A stretch of 64,000 nucleotides of DNA from Golubevia sp. BC0850 (Eukaryota > Basidiomycota > Exobasidiomycetes > Golubeviales > Golubeviaceae), in assembly GCA_012976225.1 (NCBI GenBank), contig JAAVVG010000029.1:124001-188000 (forward strand), given 5' to 3'. A program made the position numbers and the translations under genes. The notes beneath the pieces are model-generated. The model was given only the letters and a program-made list of their open reading frames with translations, did no database searches and had not been told where the DNA came from. This document shows positions 23,399 to 33,385 of this stretch, in pieces (position 1 is the first letter of the stretch; the number at the start of each line of letters is the position of its first letter).

Positions 23399-25132
23399 AT
23401 GGATCAATCGAAACTCAAGATAGAAGCTCTCAAGGAAAGACCACCTGCTAATCTCGATTCTCTGCCAGCAGAGCTAGCAGACTACTCAGTGGAACATGTC
23501 AGAAGTTGGGCATTGGCAGAGAAGCAAAGCGAAAAAGCAACCGGGATGGAGTGAGTCGCCTCTCACCTCTCATCTCTTTCGCTCGGCCCTCCTTTCCCAG
23601 CAACTGACTTCATCCTTCCTTCATTCCTGATCTAAGGTGAGAATCATGGCACTCAGAGCCTTGGCCATGACGTCCAAACTGTGTTATAGGGCTTACTATC
23701 CGTCTCTCATCAGAAACCCCTACCTCTGCCCATCTCACTTGACTGGTTTCTCTCAAATGCTGGAAAGAGACATGGATGCTGGAAGACCAGTTCAATCTCT
23801 CCTTCTAGTGGCAACAACGGATGACTCTCACGATCAAAATTCAATTCCTCTGTCTCAACTCGACACGCTGGTCTCTTCAACTTCAAACCAGTACGTCTCT
23901 TACAAGGCAGTGCCTCGTTCAGAGCGCAAGTCCTACGAGATAGAGCGTTGGATCTTCTGGTAATCAATTTCTTCAGTAAACTGAAGGCGCTTCAGACCCT
24001 GGTCATCATCCGCCCAAACAAGACGGTGGAGCTACCTCGAGTTGAGCGAGTTGAAGGAATACAGGTCCCTCTCTCCTTCCTCATCAATCACCTCAAGCAA
24101 CTTCAACTTGGTAGAAGCGCAGATGATGAACTTGGTCTTGCTGCAAACAGGGCCATCTGGATTCTCTGTTTCTGTCCCCATCTTCGTCAAGCCATCCTTC
24201 GCCTCTCCATCTCAACAAAGTCAGCTGGTTTTCTAGAAGAGTTTCATCAGACTTTCAATGGGTTATCAAACGTCAAAGATCTTCCATTGGCTTTGACTTC
24301 GTACACGATCAGGCAGACAGAAGCACTTGGTGGGGACTGCCTTGGGAAGGTAAGAAGAGTTGGACTTTCCGCGACAGGAAGACAGATGCAGTCGGGAACT
24401 TTCTGAGAGTGACGAAAGAGCTTAACTCTCTCGAGTTCGTGTATCGTGGAAATCCAAGGGACGGAGATGACTCTCACGCTGCATCGGAGGCTCTTTCTGT
24501 CTTGCTGGAGAGGTCGCGGGAGACCTTGAAGCACATCAGATTTCTGGGGTTCGACTATTTGGCTTCGGGGAGGGTGCCATTGGTGAATTATTGTGTTTTC
24601 AGCGGACTGAAGGTTATCTGTCTGGGTTGGTCCGGTCTTCATAACTTCCATCCAAGATTCGAAAAGCGTCTCCCTTCAAGTCTCAACCTCATCTACTTCC
24701 CTTGGTACATCTTCGATGATGCCAAACCCGGACCTTCCAACTTCCAAGAAAGACTCGATCTAATAAATCTCCTTACTTCGAACGATCTTCCGAATCTCAA
24801 GATAGTCGCAGTTCCCAAGCGTTGCTGGACTCACATGTATAAAGAGACAGTCTCTCCAAGAAGCAAGCACATCTGGGGGGAGAGAAGAAAAGCGTTGCAG
24901 GGGCTGGAGATTTTTACCAGCGGGAAGGCTCTGTTGCGGCTTTTGGAACCGAGAGAGATTCGTGAGTAGCTCAACTGATTGTTCGCTCTCCTACCTTGTG
25001 GTCAACTCGTGGCTTTTTTGCATGCTGAAACGAATTTCCTATCACAATTCTGCCTCCATCTCAGCTGGTGACAAACTCAAAGGACAAAGCTGTCTTTCTG
25101 TCGACGGACTGCTCCCGCCTTTCGAGGTTTGA
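23399..25132 (+). CDS. F-box-like protein with leucine-rich C-terminal part
   Basis: Starts MDQSKLKIEALKERPPANLDSLPAELADYSVEHVRSWALAEKQ and, after an intron, continues with LRALAMTSKLCYRAYYPSLIRNPYLC, resembling the LPxEL...C..Y.L.P F-box pattern of many fungal F-box proteins. The remaining ~400 residues are Leu-rich with repeated short strand-helix units (KLKALQTLVII; LNSLEFVYRG; LKHIRFLGFDYLA; LKVICLG), as in diverged LRRs. A 55-nt intron starting GTACGT (about 23891-23945) restores the frame to LDLLVINFFSKLK. A last exon ending PGDKLKGQSC...PPFEV gives the TGA at 25130-25132. The junction near 24240-24360 is unresolved: frames change there and I could not fix the splice sites. Such proteins would be substrate adaptors of SCF ubiquitin ligases; targets unknown. 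Confidence 0.6.
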
Positions 25133-25792
25133 GAGAGAAAAGGAAGATCTCATCAGATGGGATTCAGCAAGGTAGAAGAACAATCTTTAGTAGGTCGAAT
25201 GAAATGTGTCTCGCAGTGTGTTTCTCTTCAGAGTTCTTTTCGAATGAATTAACTCGGGTGTCAACGTTGTAGCGTGCAGTATTAGTGAGACGACTTTTCA
25301 GTTCTCTCAAAAGGGTCTGAAAGTCAGAAACGGACTATGCTCACTGAAAGGCGGAAGAAGAACCATCTTTCTCTTTCCGGTGTGGAAGCGTCCCCAGAGT
25401 CAGATCTCCCAATCTCTCGAAGATTTCCTTGTTCTTGTATCGAGCTTTCCCTCTCTGACCTTCTTATCTGCCATATCCGCATACTCTCCTTCATTTCACT
25501 TGAAACTGCTGGTGCGGTTTGAGAAAGGAAGAAGAAGACGGTGGTCTGTTCCCACCCGTTCCTTCCAAAGTTCTGCTCTTCGATGACCAGCTTTTCGGGA
25601 TGTGAAGAGGTGATCATAGAGAAATTCTAGGAAAGAGATGTAAAGTGGAAGAAAGAAATGAGATCAAAGCTGTCCCGAACCGGAAGAGACAACACAGACT
25701 TCTTTCCTATGATGAGATTCTCAATGCCAACGTCATTTCGTCTTCGACATCGTCATGCTCTTTCGAAACTCAGTACCACTCAAACCTTTCCA
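25133..25792. other. intergenic, 0.65 kb
   Basis: 3' flank of the F-box-like gene and distal promoter of the SDR gene. Short frames at 25324-25617 overlap on both strands without recognisable product. Confidence 0.55.
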
Positions 25793-25798
25793 TATAAA
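25793..25798 (+). promoter_or_regulatory. TATA box of the extended SDR gene
   Basis: TATAAA, 119 bp before the ATG at 25912, followed by a long pyrimidine-rich leader. Confidence 0.7.
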
Positions 25799-25911
25799 GA
25801 GGAGCTCTCTCTTCCATTCTTCTTTCTTTCCCCCTTCTTCCATTTCCACTCTCACCTCACCTCACTCATCGACACTTCACAACCTTCAACTCAACTCACA
25901 ACATTTACAAT

Positions 25912-27423
25912 ATGACTACCGCCGACTCAAGCACTCACTCAACTTCAACTTTGGAGGCAGCTGCCAAGATTGCAACCAATGGAAATGCTTCTGCAGCTAA
26001 TGGAAGTTCTTCTGAGACCAGGATCGCTCCAGGCTCTCTCATCCTCGTCACTGGAGGCGGTGGCTACCTTGCCTCTGCTATCGTCGATCAACTCTTGACT
26101 CAAGGTTTCAAGGTCAGAGCAACTACTAGAACCAGCTCCAAGCTTGATGAAATGAAGAAGAAAGCAGACAAAACTTTCGGAGCTGGAAAGTTAGAGGTCG
26201 TAGAAATCAAGGACTTGTCAGTCAAGGGTGCTTTGGATGACGCCTTGAAAGGTGAGTTATACGTCGAGGTTCAAAAGATCTCTCCAGCTCTATCCTTCAT
26301 ACACTCATTCCATAGACCTTCTCCTCTCTCTTCTCCGCTGAATCTTCTCCTTCGTTGTGCTTTTTTTTTGCTTTAGACGTCGATGGCGTCGTCAACGTAG
26401 CCTCTGATACTTCTTTCTCATCCGACTTGAACGAAGTCGTTCAAGCCGTCGTCTCTTTGACTCAAGAAGTTTTGGCCTCTGTCAAAGCAGCTGGTCAAGT
26501 CAAATCCTTCGTTTTGACCTCATCGAGAGTAGCGGCATTCAATCCAGATGGTTCTCCAAAAAGAGTCGACAATAAGGGTTGGTTTGACCAAGCTTCAAAT
26601 CTGGCAGAGAAAGCCGAAGATCCAACTACCAAGAGCGCTCTAGTTTGTGAGTGGCAACGTGCTTTTGGAAAGGCCAGAGACACAGATCCAGAAACCTGCA
26701 GAGTTTGCTAACTCGCAAACTATTCTCTCTCCTGCACTTTCTTTTAGACTCTGCATCCAAAGTAGCTGGAGAGAAAGCTGTTTGGGAATATGTCGAGAAA
26801 GAGAAGGTGAGATGACCGCAGCGAAAGATTTGTCGTCGAAGATTGAATATATGCCTACTTAACCCCTTTTCCCTCATTTGTTCCCCGCCTCTTCAGCCTT
26901 CTTTTAGAGGTAATTGCCTAAACTCTCGGAGAAAGAGAGGAATCACAGACCTGCTGACTTCCCAAACTTCTTTGATCTCTCGTCATTTCGTTCCTCAGTC
27001 AACACCGTCCTCCCAGACATCGTCTTTGGTAAGATTCATAATCCTTCCGAAGGGAACTACTCCACTGCTACTGGTTTGCTCCAATTCGCTAAAGGAGAAC
27101 CAGGTTTAATGGACTTCTTCTTCCAAATGCCATGTTGGTTCGTCGACGTCGAGGACACTGCAAAGCTTCACGTAGCATCACTTCTAGACGAATCCGTCAA
27201 TCATCAAAGAATCTGGGCTGCCACTGGTCCTTATTCAGCTTCTGGAGTTCAGAAGATCTTGAAGGAGGTCAAGCCAGACTACAAGGAGAAGGATCTCTCT
27301 TCTTTCCAAGGAGACGGAGATATCGTCATCGACAACAAAGACAGTATCAAACTCTTGGAAAAACACTACGGTTCAGGATTTAAGGACTTGAAGACCTCTG
27401 TCAAAGCTACTCTTTGCCTTTAA
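25912..27423 (+). CDS. NAD(P)-dependent extended SDR (dihydroflavonol reductase / GRE2-like)
   Basis: Five coding exons (25912-26251, 26377-26646, 26748-26806, 26897-26909, 26999-27423) give 368 residues. A Ser/Ala/Thr-rich leader precedes the nucleotide-binding segment LILVTGGGGYLASAIVDQLL (TGGxGYxA). The active site is FVLTSSRVAA (Ser) and YSASKVAGEKAVWEYVEKEK (Tyr-x3-Lys, with Tyr split over an intron). The substrate half includes KPSFRVNTVLPDIVFGKI and WFVDVEDTAKLHVASLL, typical of the GRE2/DFR branch, which reduces carbonyls such as methylglyoxal or aldehydes with NADPH. Exon 4 is a 13-nt micro-exon needed for KPSFRVNTVLP. The TATA box and long leader suggest regulated, possibly stress-linked expression. 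Confidence 0.92.
26897..26909 (+). other. 13-nt coding micro-exon of the extended SDR gene
   Basis: CCTTCTTTTAGAG lies between CTCTTCAG and GTAATTGC. It links GAGAAG upstream to TCAACACC downstream and produces EKPSFRVNTVLPD, the family consensus at this place. Without it the reading frame does not join. Confidence 0.88.
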
Positions 27424-27881
27424 TAGTAGAAAACTCTACTAGATGGTTCTTGTTGCTGTTCGGGAAAGAAAAAAAAAGAAAAAAAGAAAAAAAAAGTCCC
27501 TAATATACACGTTCCTCAAATTCCCAAAATGTCTCTATATTGTCCTCGTTTTTCATGAACTCCCCGAAATCAATTTCTGAAAGTCTTTGTTCTCGAATGA
27601 AATCAAGACGCAATCGTTAGTATTAGTGGGCAATCTCAAGCTGAATGCTGAGGTGCTTGTTTGGTGCCTGGCCACCTAAAGTGTGAGACCACTTATTGAT
27701 TTTCTCAATGAGTGGAGAGAAAAGGCCGTATTCGAAACAAAACAAAGGAGCACAGAAAATGTGGCAATCTATTGGAAGCGAGAAGTGCAAATCAGTGTCA
27801 AGAGGCGCCAGAATCGAAATCCATCGAAATCCCTTGAAGCTGTTACACGCAGGTGAAAAAGCTACAAAAGCAAGGACGAAG
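27424..27881. other. convergent intergenic region with repeat copy 1
   Basis: Lies between the stops of the SDR (plus) and the sterol desaturase (minus). An A-rich stretch at 27468-27497 is followed by repeat copy 1 (27521-27603). No gene is seen. Confidence 0.6.
27521..27603 (+). repeat. dispersed repeat, copy 1 (~83 bp)
   Basis: About 80% identical by eye to 29741-29823, same orientation. Shared cores include TTTCATGA, GTCTTTGTT and CGAA(T/C)GAAAT. The two copies flank the sterol desaturase gene. Confidence 0.85.
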
Positions 27882-29359
27882 TCATTGAACTCGATTTTTC
27901 CAATCAATCAACTCTTCAGAGCACTCAACTCTGACCGGGCGAGTGCCAAAGATCTGGAGAGATGAAAGGAGAAGATCAGTTCTGAGGACTACCTACCGCG
28001 CTTTTTGTGTTGCTCTAAAACCCGTTTCTTTCGAACTCACAGTATCCCAAAGAGCAGTTTGCTTCCCATAAGAGTATGATTCTGGTCAAAAGCGAAGTCA
28101 AAGAAGATATGAGCAAAGCGTTTAGAGGACGTGGAAGGGATTGAATTACCACTCACTTTTCCACCCCTTTCTATGATGTAGGTCGTGATCTTCATGAATA
28201 AGCTCAGCCCCAAATGGCCTCAAAAAAGGTCCAGAAGCAGGAGCCTGCCAGTAGAGACGGATTCCAGTGTGTCCATAAGTTTCCGTCCACAAAGAATAAA
28301 GGTTACACATGTACTAGGTGGAAAAGTCATACCTCAAGACAAGCCAGGTGAGAGCAGGTATTAGGAAGAGGTCCCCGAATTCTTGAACTCCATCTGCAAA
28401 GGGAGCCATCAGACCGTTTGGGCGTTTGATTGTGTGATGTCTTTGATGAAATATCCAGAGAAATTCCGATTCGTGCATTGCGCGATGATAGATGTAGAAG
28501 AAAAAGTCTAGGATCACAGAGTAGAGAAAGAGTTGAAGAAGAAACCAAATTGAAAGCATCGGCTTTTCTTCATGATTGTAGAAACCGAAGATTGCAAAGA
28601 AAGGTCGGACTGTCATCCCGCCCGCCATTGAGAAACTATAAGTTGAGCGGCGGAAAAGGCAATTACACCAGTGAGCGAGAAACAAACAGTATATGTTGCC
28701 GATAACTCACAGGACTCTGGTTGAGTGCATATCGGGAATCTTGTCTCTGGCAAACTCTCCATCAAAATATCCATATCTATAAGTCAAGTCGTTACTGATC
28801 GAACCCCAGTGAAATCGAGAAAACAAGGAAGACGTCAGTCAGTCATGGCACTCAAACAAATTGGTAGATACCAGATAAGTGAACAAAGACTCACAACTTG
28901 TGCATGGCGCTCGTCATGAAGATTCGAGCCGCTAAGAAGTAGAAAGGGAAGGCGATGAAAGGGCTGATGGTCCAGCCTGGAAAGAGTTCCATGAAGATTC
29001 GATGAATCACCAGAGGTGCCACGCCTCTTGGAAATATGAATAAGTGCTGACTCGAAACCGGATACTAAGGATAGAAGATAGGGAATCGTGTCAGTACATG
29101 GGTGGAAGCATTTCAAATTTGAAGCCTATCAGAAACTCACCACTGGTACTTTGTCTCCCTTCTTTGCTGGTGGAGCAACCTTTGCCTCATCTGGTAAGAT
29201 TTCAAGGCTCCTGAGAAATCTTTGAGCCCAATTGAGCTCCTCCATTGGTTTGTCGTACCAGGTTGATCTCATCGAGTTACGTGAAGCGATGGCTTCAACT
29301 TCGTCTTTCATTGAGTTGTCCCCCTCCGCAAAGACCGTCTTGGCCTGAGTCTTTGACAT
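27882..29359 (-). CDS. sterol desaturase / fatty acid hydroxylase family, integral membrane
   Basis: Starts MSKTQAKTVFAEGDNSMKDEVEAIASRN. Several membrane helices are visible (PFIAFPFYFLAARIFM; IWFLLQLFLYSVILDFFFYIY). The di-iron histidine clusters are complete: YHRAMH (HxxxH), FHQRHH (HxxHH) and ELIHEDHDLHHRKGW (HxxxxHH type). After DTIFGTRPVRVECSEELIDWKNRVQ the TGA is at 27884-27882, a usual C-terminus. The fold is shared by C-5 sterol desaturase, C-4 methylsterol oxidase and sphingolipid/fatty-acid hydroxylases in the ER; the sequence does not decide between them, and it lacks obvious cytochrome b5. At least six coding exons. It sits between the two copies of the 83-bp repeat. Confidence 0.88.
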
Positions 29360-30032
29360 GTTGGCTAGTGATTCAGTTGGAGCAAAAGGGGGAAGGAAGG
29401 GTTTGAGAAAGAAAGGGTTTTGACTTTTTTTTTTTCATCTATTCTCGATTTTCCTGCTCTGTCTCTTCCGAAGCCCGAAGCTCAACAGAGTTTGACGGTT
29501 ATGGACGGGTAGGCGCGGAGATCCTTCTCCGAGTTCTCCCAAAGCAGAGGCTCAGAAAAAAGAGGGAAGCTGAATCAGAGGAAAACTGTAGATAATCGAC
29601 GGGAGAGAATTGAATTGAGTTGAGGCGTCATGTCCCGAAGAGCTCAAACTTCCGAGTGACCTTGTTGTCGACGCGCATCTTGACTTCTCCTCCTGCTGCT
29701 CCTCTTTAGGCTATTTGTTTTTCCGTTCATTGGATGCTTGATTCCCCAAATGTCTATACATTGTTCTCGTCTTTCATGACCTTCCCAAAGTCAATTCTTG
29801 AATGTCTTTGTTCCCGAACGAAATGTGTGTCTTTTGTCTACTCGCGACAGTTCTTGAAGCTCAAGCTCTGGATGTCGATGGAGATTTAAAAGAGGAAAAA
29901 AGTGATTTTACCCTACAAGAATACCAGTGACCAGGAGAGAAAACAACAAGCAGAACGGAAAAATTGAATGAAGAGACGTGACTTTAGGAGCGAGAAGAAA
30001 TCCGGGAAGAAAATCTGGGAAGAAACAAAGAA
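29360..30032. other. intergenic, 0.67 kb, with repeat copy 2
   Basis: Promoter of the sterol desaturase (T10 run near 29425) and 3' flank of VPS27. Repeat copy 2 is at 29741-29823. No gene is recognised. Confidence 0.6.
29741..29823 (+). repeat. dispersed repeat, copy 2 (~83 bp)
   Basis: Partner of 27521-27603. It lies about 380 bp upstream of the sterol desaturase ATG and about 210 bp beyond the VPS27 stop. Confidence 0.85.
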
Positions 30033-33000
30033 TCAAAGGTCGATCAGAGGGCTATCGACTTGTTTATTCCAATGAGTTGAAGGAGAAGAGTTGTTGGTTA
30101 TAGGAACTTGATTCCAACCATTAGCGGCACTATACTCTTGATTTGAACTACCCGTCTGTTGTTGAGGCAAATGAGTTGGAGCTGAAGGTAGATTCGTGAA
30201 AGAGTATTGAGCTGGAGAAGAGACGTTGGGTGTTTGAGTTTGAGATTGAGGTTGAGAGTAAGAATGTGGAGGAGGAGCATAAGAAGCTTGAGGAGAAGAA
30301 GTTCCAGATTGATAAGTTCCATTGTTCAAACCCAAAGTCATTCCTCTAGATCCATGAGCTCCAACTCCAGCGTGAGGTTGAGCTGAAGGATAAGCTTGAG
30401 GAGTAGTTGTAATTGAATGAGGATCTTCAGGAGGAGCAGGGCTTGAATTCAAAGCTTGTTCAGAAGCTGATGGACTCATCAATTTCTCGAATTGAGGGAG
30501 AGTTGGAGCTGAGCCTTGTTGGTTTGGATCATTCTGTGCTTGTGCTTGAGAAGGAGCAGAAGCGAAGTTAGAAGAAGTTCCAGTTTCTTGAGTCGGGATT
30601 GGAGCTTGAGATGAAGAGTAATCATGAACTGAAGATGGAGCTGAGGGAGGAGCTACTCCATGGATTGGAATTCTAGCTGAAGAAGGAGTGGAAGGAGTCG
30701 GATCTTGATAGGATTGCTGGACTGGAGGAGGAGGACCGTACTGAGCATGCTGATTTGGATGTTGATACTGTTGTGGCGCATATTCGTAGTGCTGTTGATT
30801 CGACGAGAAAGGTGCGGAGGGAGCGTTGTAGGTCGAAGGGCTTTGAGCTGAAGGGGCTCTAGAGATTTCGTGTTGATGATGCTGTTGGTGATAGATTTGT
30901 TGAGATGGATGTCCGCTTTGAAGTGAAGGATAGAGGTTTGGATAGGGGTTTGACGGCTCTGCTGGAGGGGGTGATTGGGCTTGAGGAGCTGAGGTTGGAG
31001 GCGGCTGCGAGTATTGAGAGTAGTGCTGCTGCTGCTGCTGCTGAGGATGATATTGAGGATGCTGAGGATAAGGAGAGTGATTGTACTGATTTGGCTGTTG
31101 ATATGGATAGCTTGGTTCAGCTCCTTCATTCAATCTCCTATCCAGAAGTCTCTCATAGATCCTGACTGCCTCTCCCAACTTCTCATGCATGTTACTTAGA
31201 ACACCATGCCTCCTTCCAGCTTCTTCCAAGCTTCGTGCCATTCTAGGACGAGCAGCTGCTGCATGACCATACATTCCTTCAGCCTGGTTGAGAAGGTGCG
31301 GCTGCGTTGAAGCGGAAGCAAAGGCGGGAGCTCCGACCGTCTGAGAGAAAGTGAGAATCGAGTCGACGTCCTTAGCCGGGAGCTCGAGAGATGGAGGTAG
31401 CTGTCGAAGAAGAAGGGAAAGAACGATGAGAGATAACATTGATCAGCAAAGAACTTTTGACGGAGATATAAAACAACAAAAGGACATTCAACTCACCACC
31501 AGATTCTCTTGCCTTAGCTGAGCAGGCGTCTGTTGCGAGTAGCCTTGACCTGTCGGAGTAGCACTTGCTTCCTCGACTCCCAAAGGTGCACTTGGGGCTG
31601 GAGGAGCATATTCTCGAAGACTAGCAGCGATGGCAGCAGCTAAATCCGGATCATCGAATTCTCCTCCTGCATCAGTTCCTTCGGTTTTCCTTCCACTAAA
31701 GTTGTAACTCTCGTTCTGACTGGAGAAAGGTTGAGAAGGAGCAGCAGAAGCTGAACTTCCCGAAGCTTCCAAAGAAAGTTTGATTGCTAAAGCCAAATCG
31801 TCCTCTTCTTTCGCTCTACGACTTCCCGAAGGTTTCCCACCTAAAGTCGCCGACCTTTGATGATTAGAAGTAGAACCAATTGAAGAAGCACCTCTACCAG
31901 AAGGAGTAACCGAAGTTGAAGATCTGGTTAATTTAGAAGTAGAAGTAGAATCGGAAGGAGTTGAAATGATCTTCGGAGGAGCTTTTTTCTGAAAACAACC
32001 TTCACACACTCTAACATCTTGACCTATACCATACCAAGGTAAAGGCATATTCTTACTTGAACATTGTTGACAAAAAACCAATCCACAATTTCTACAATGA
32101 TGTTTTCGATTAAACGTAGTAAATTCAGTTCTACATCTTTGACATAAAGTTGAATCTAACCATTCTGGTGCTGTTCTGGTTTCTAAAAGAGCTGCTGACA
32201 TTTTAATCGCTGTTGGGTCTAATGGCGGAAATTGAAAACCTTCGGATTTTAGTGAAGAATAAATTCCTGGAATGTTTCCCAATGAACCGGGTTTGATTGA
32301 TGAAAGTTGAGACCAAGATTGAATTAGACCTAAGGCTTTGATTTTTACGTCTGGATTGGAACCTACTCCTGTGGTTGATCGTAGAAGGTTTGCTAGAGTG
32401 ATACTGAAATCTGATGTCGAAAGTGAGGAAAGGAAATGATCTCCTCCGTTTTTGATACAGATGTCTGTGAGCTGTGATTAGAGGGGGGTGGTAGAGATAA
32501 GGGATTTGAGAGAATCGGAGAGCGGTCAGTGGAAGCTGCAGGGAAGAGATCGCCTTTTCTTTTAGAGGGTCGTGACTAGACTACAATGGAAGAGGAGGAA
32601 TTCGTAGAGCTGCAGTTGAGTCGAGATTTGAGAGCAGCTGAGTTGGAAGCTGCCACTCAGTCTGGTGTTCCAGCTGTTCTCTGCGCCTCTTTGCCATCGA
32701 ACACAGATCGAATGATAGCTTAAAATCACTGACTTCTACCAGGAATTCTCAATAAGAGGTTCCAGAAAAGCCCTGCTGACCATGCCTTCGGTCTGCTCAG
32801 TCCGCCAAGAGGGCAGCTGGATGCTATCTGGAAGAATTTGCACCTCAGAGCTATCCGGATGATACTGGAACGAACAATGAGAATCTACTTGATTCTTTCA
32901 AGCCCAATCTTGCCCCATGAGAAGTCATTCTGAGAGCTCAAACTCTATCACATCCCACCCTCAATGCCAGACGCTCCACCAAGCCATCCTTCCCTCTAGC

Positions 33001-33262
33001 AGCTTCCTCTCCACTCGACTCTTGGTCTGTTTATACTCACACCTAGAGCCAACAGAACGACGTTTGGATTCTTATGAGTGAGCCTCGTCTTTATAGCTTG
33101 AACAGCTTGTTCAGGTTTAACATCTTTAGCTCTGACTTGATCACAGATTTCGAGATTTAAAGCGATATCCTCTTGACCTGCAGGTAATAAATCTGAAGTA
33201 GCTTTATCAACTAATTCAATGAAAGGTGAATTCGTTGACCACGAAGAGAAAATTGAACTCAT
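30033..33262 (-). CDS. VPS27: ESCRT-0 subunit Vps27 (VHS-FYVE-UIM)
   Basis: Order of parts: VHS domain (SPFIELVDKATSDLLPAGQEDIALNLEICDQVRAKDVKPEQAVQAIKTRL then LTDICIKNGGDHF), FYVE zinc finger (WLDSTLCQRCRTEFTTFNRKHHCRNCGLVFCQQCSSK with RKHHCRNCG, and VCEGCF), two UIMs (EEDDLALAIKLSLEAS; DDPDLAAAIAASLRE), a GAT-like helical region, then a long Gln/Pro/Tyr-rich tail ending SPLIDL, a clathrin-box-like motif at the very C-terminus (TAG near 30033). Vps27 binds PI3P and ubiquitinated cargo on endosomes and recruits ESCRT-I. The VHS domain is interrupted by an intron of 569 nt (33040-32472). The start is taken at MSSIFSSWS, in a divergent pair with AAR2. Confidence 0.94.
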
Positions 33263-33385
33263 GACTTGATGTTGATGTTGGGAATTGGAGTGAAGAGTGT
33301 TGCGTGGAGCTTTCGGCTGAAACAAACTTGCTGCGTGAGCAACACTTTAGAAGGATCTTCTTCTCCTTCTCTTTCCCTGCAAAAT
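33263..33385. promoter_or_regulatory. bidirectional promoter, VPS27 / AAR2
   Basis: Only 123 bp separate the two start codons, so the genes must share regulatory DNA and their 5' UTRs may overlap. No TATA box is seen. Confidence 0.65.

Noticed and set aside
27623-27881. Extended C-terminus for the sterol desaturase
   Set aside because: In the spliced frame the protein ends EELIDWKNRVQ at TGA 27884-27882, matching the family; the longer frame is out of phase with the last exon.
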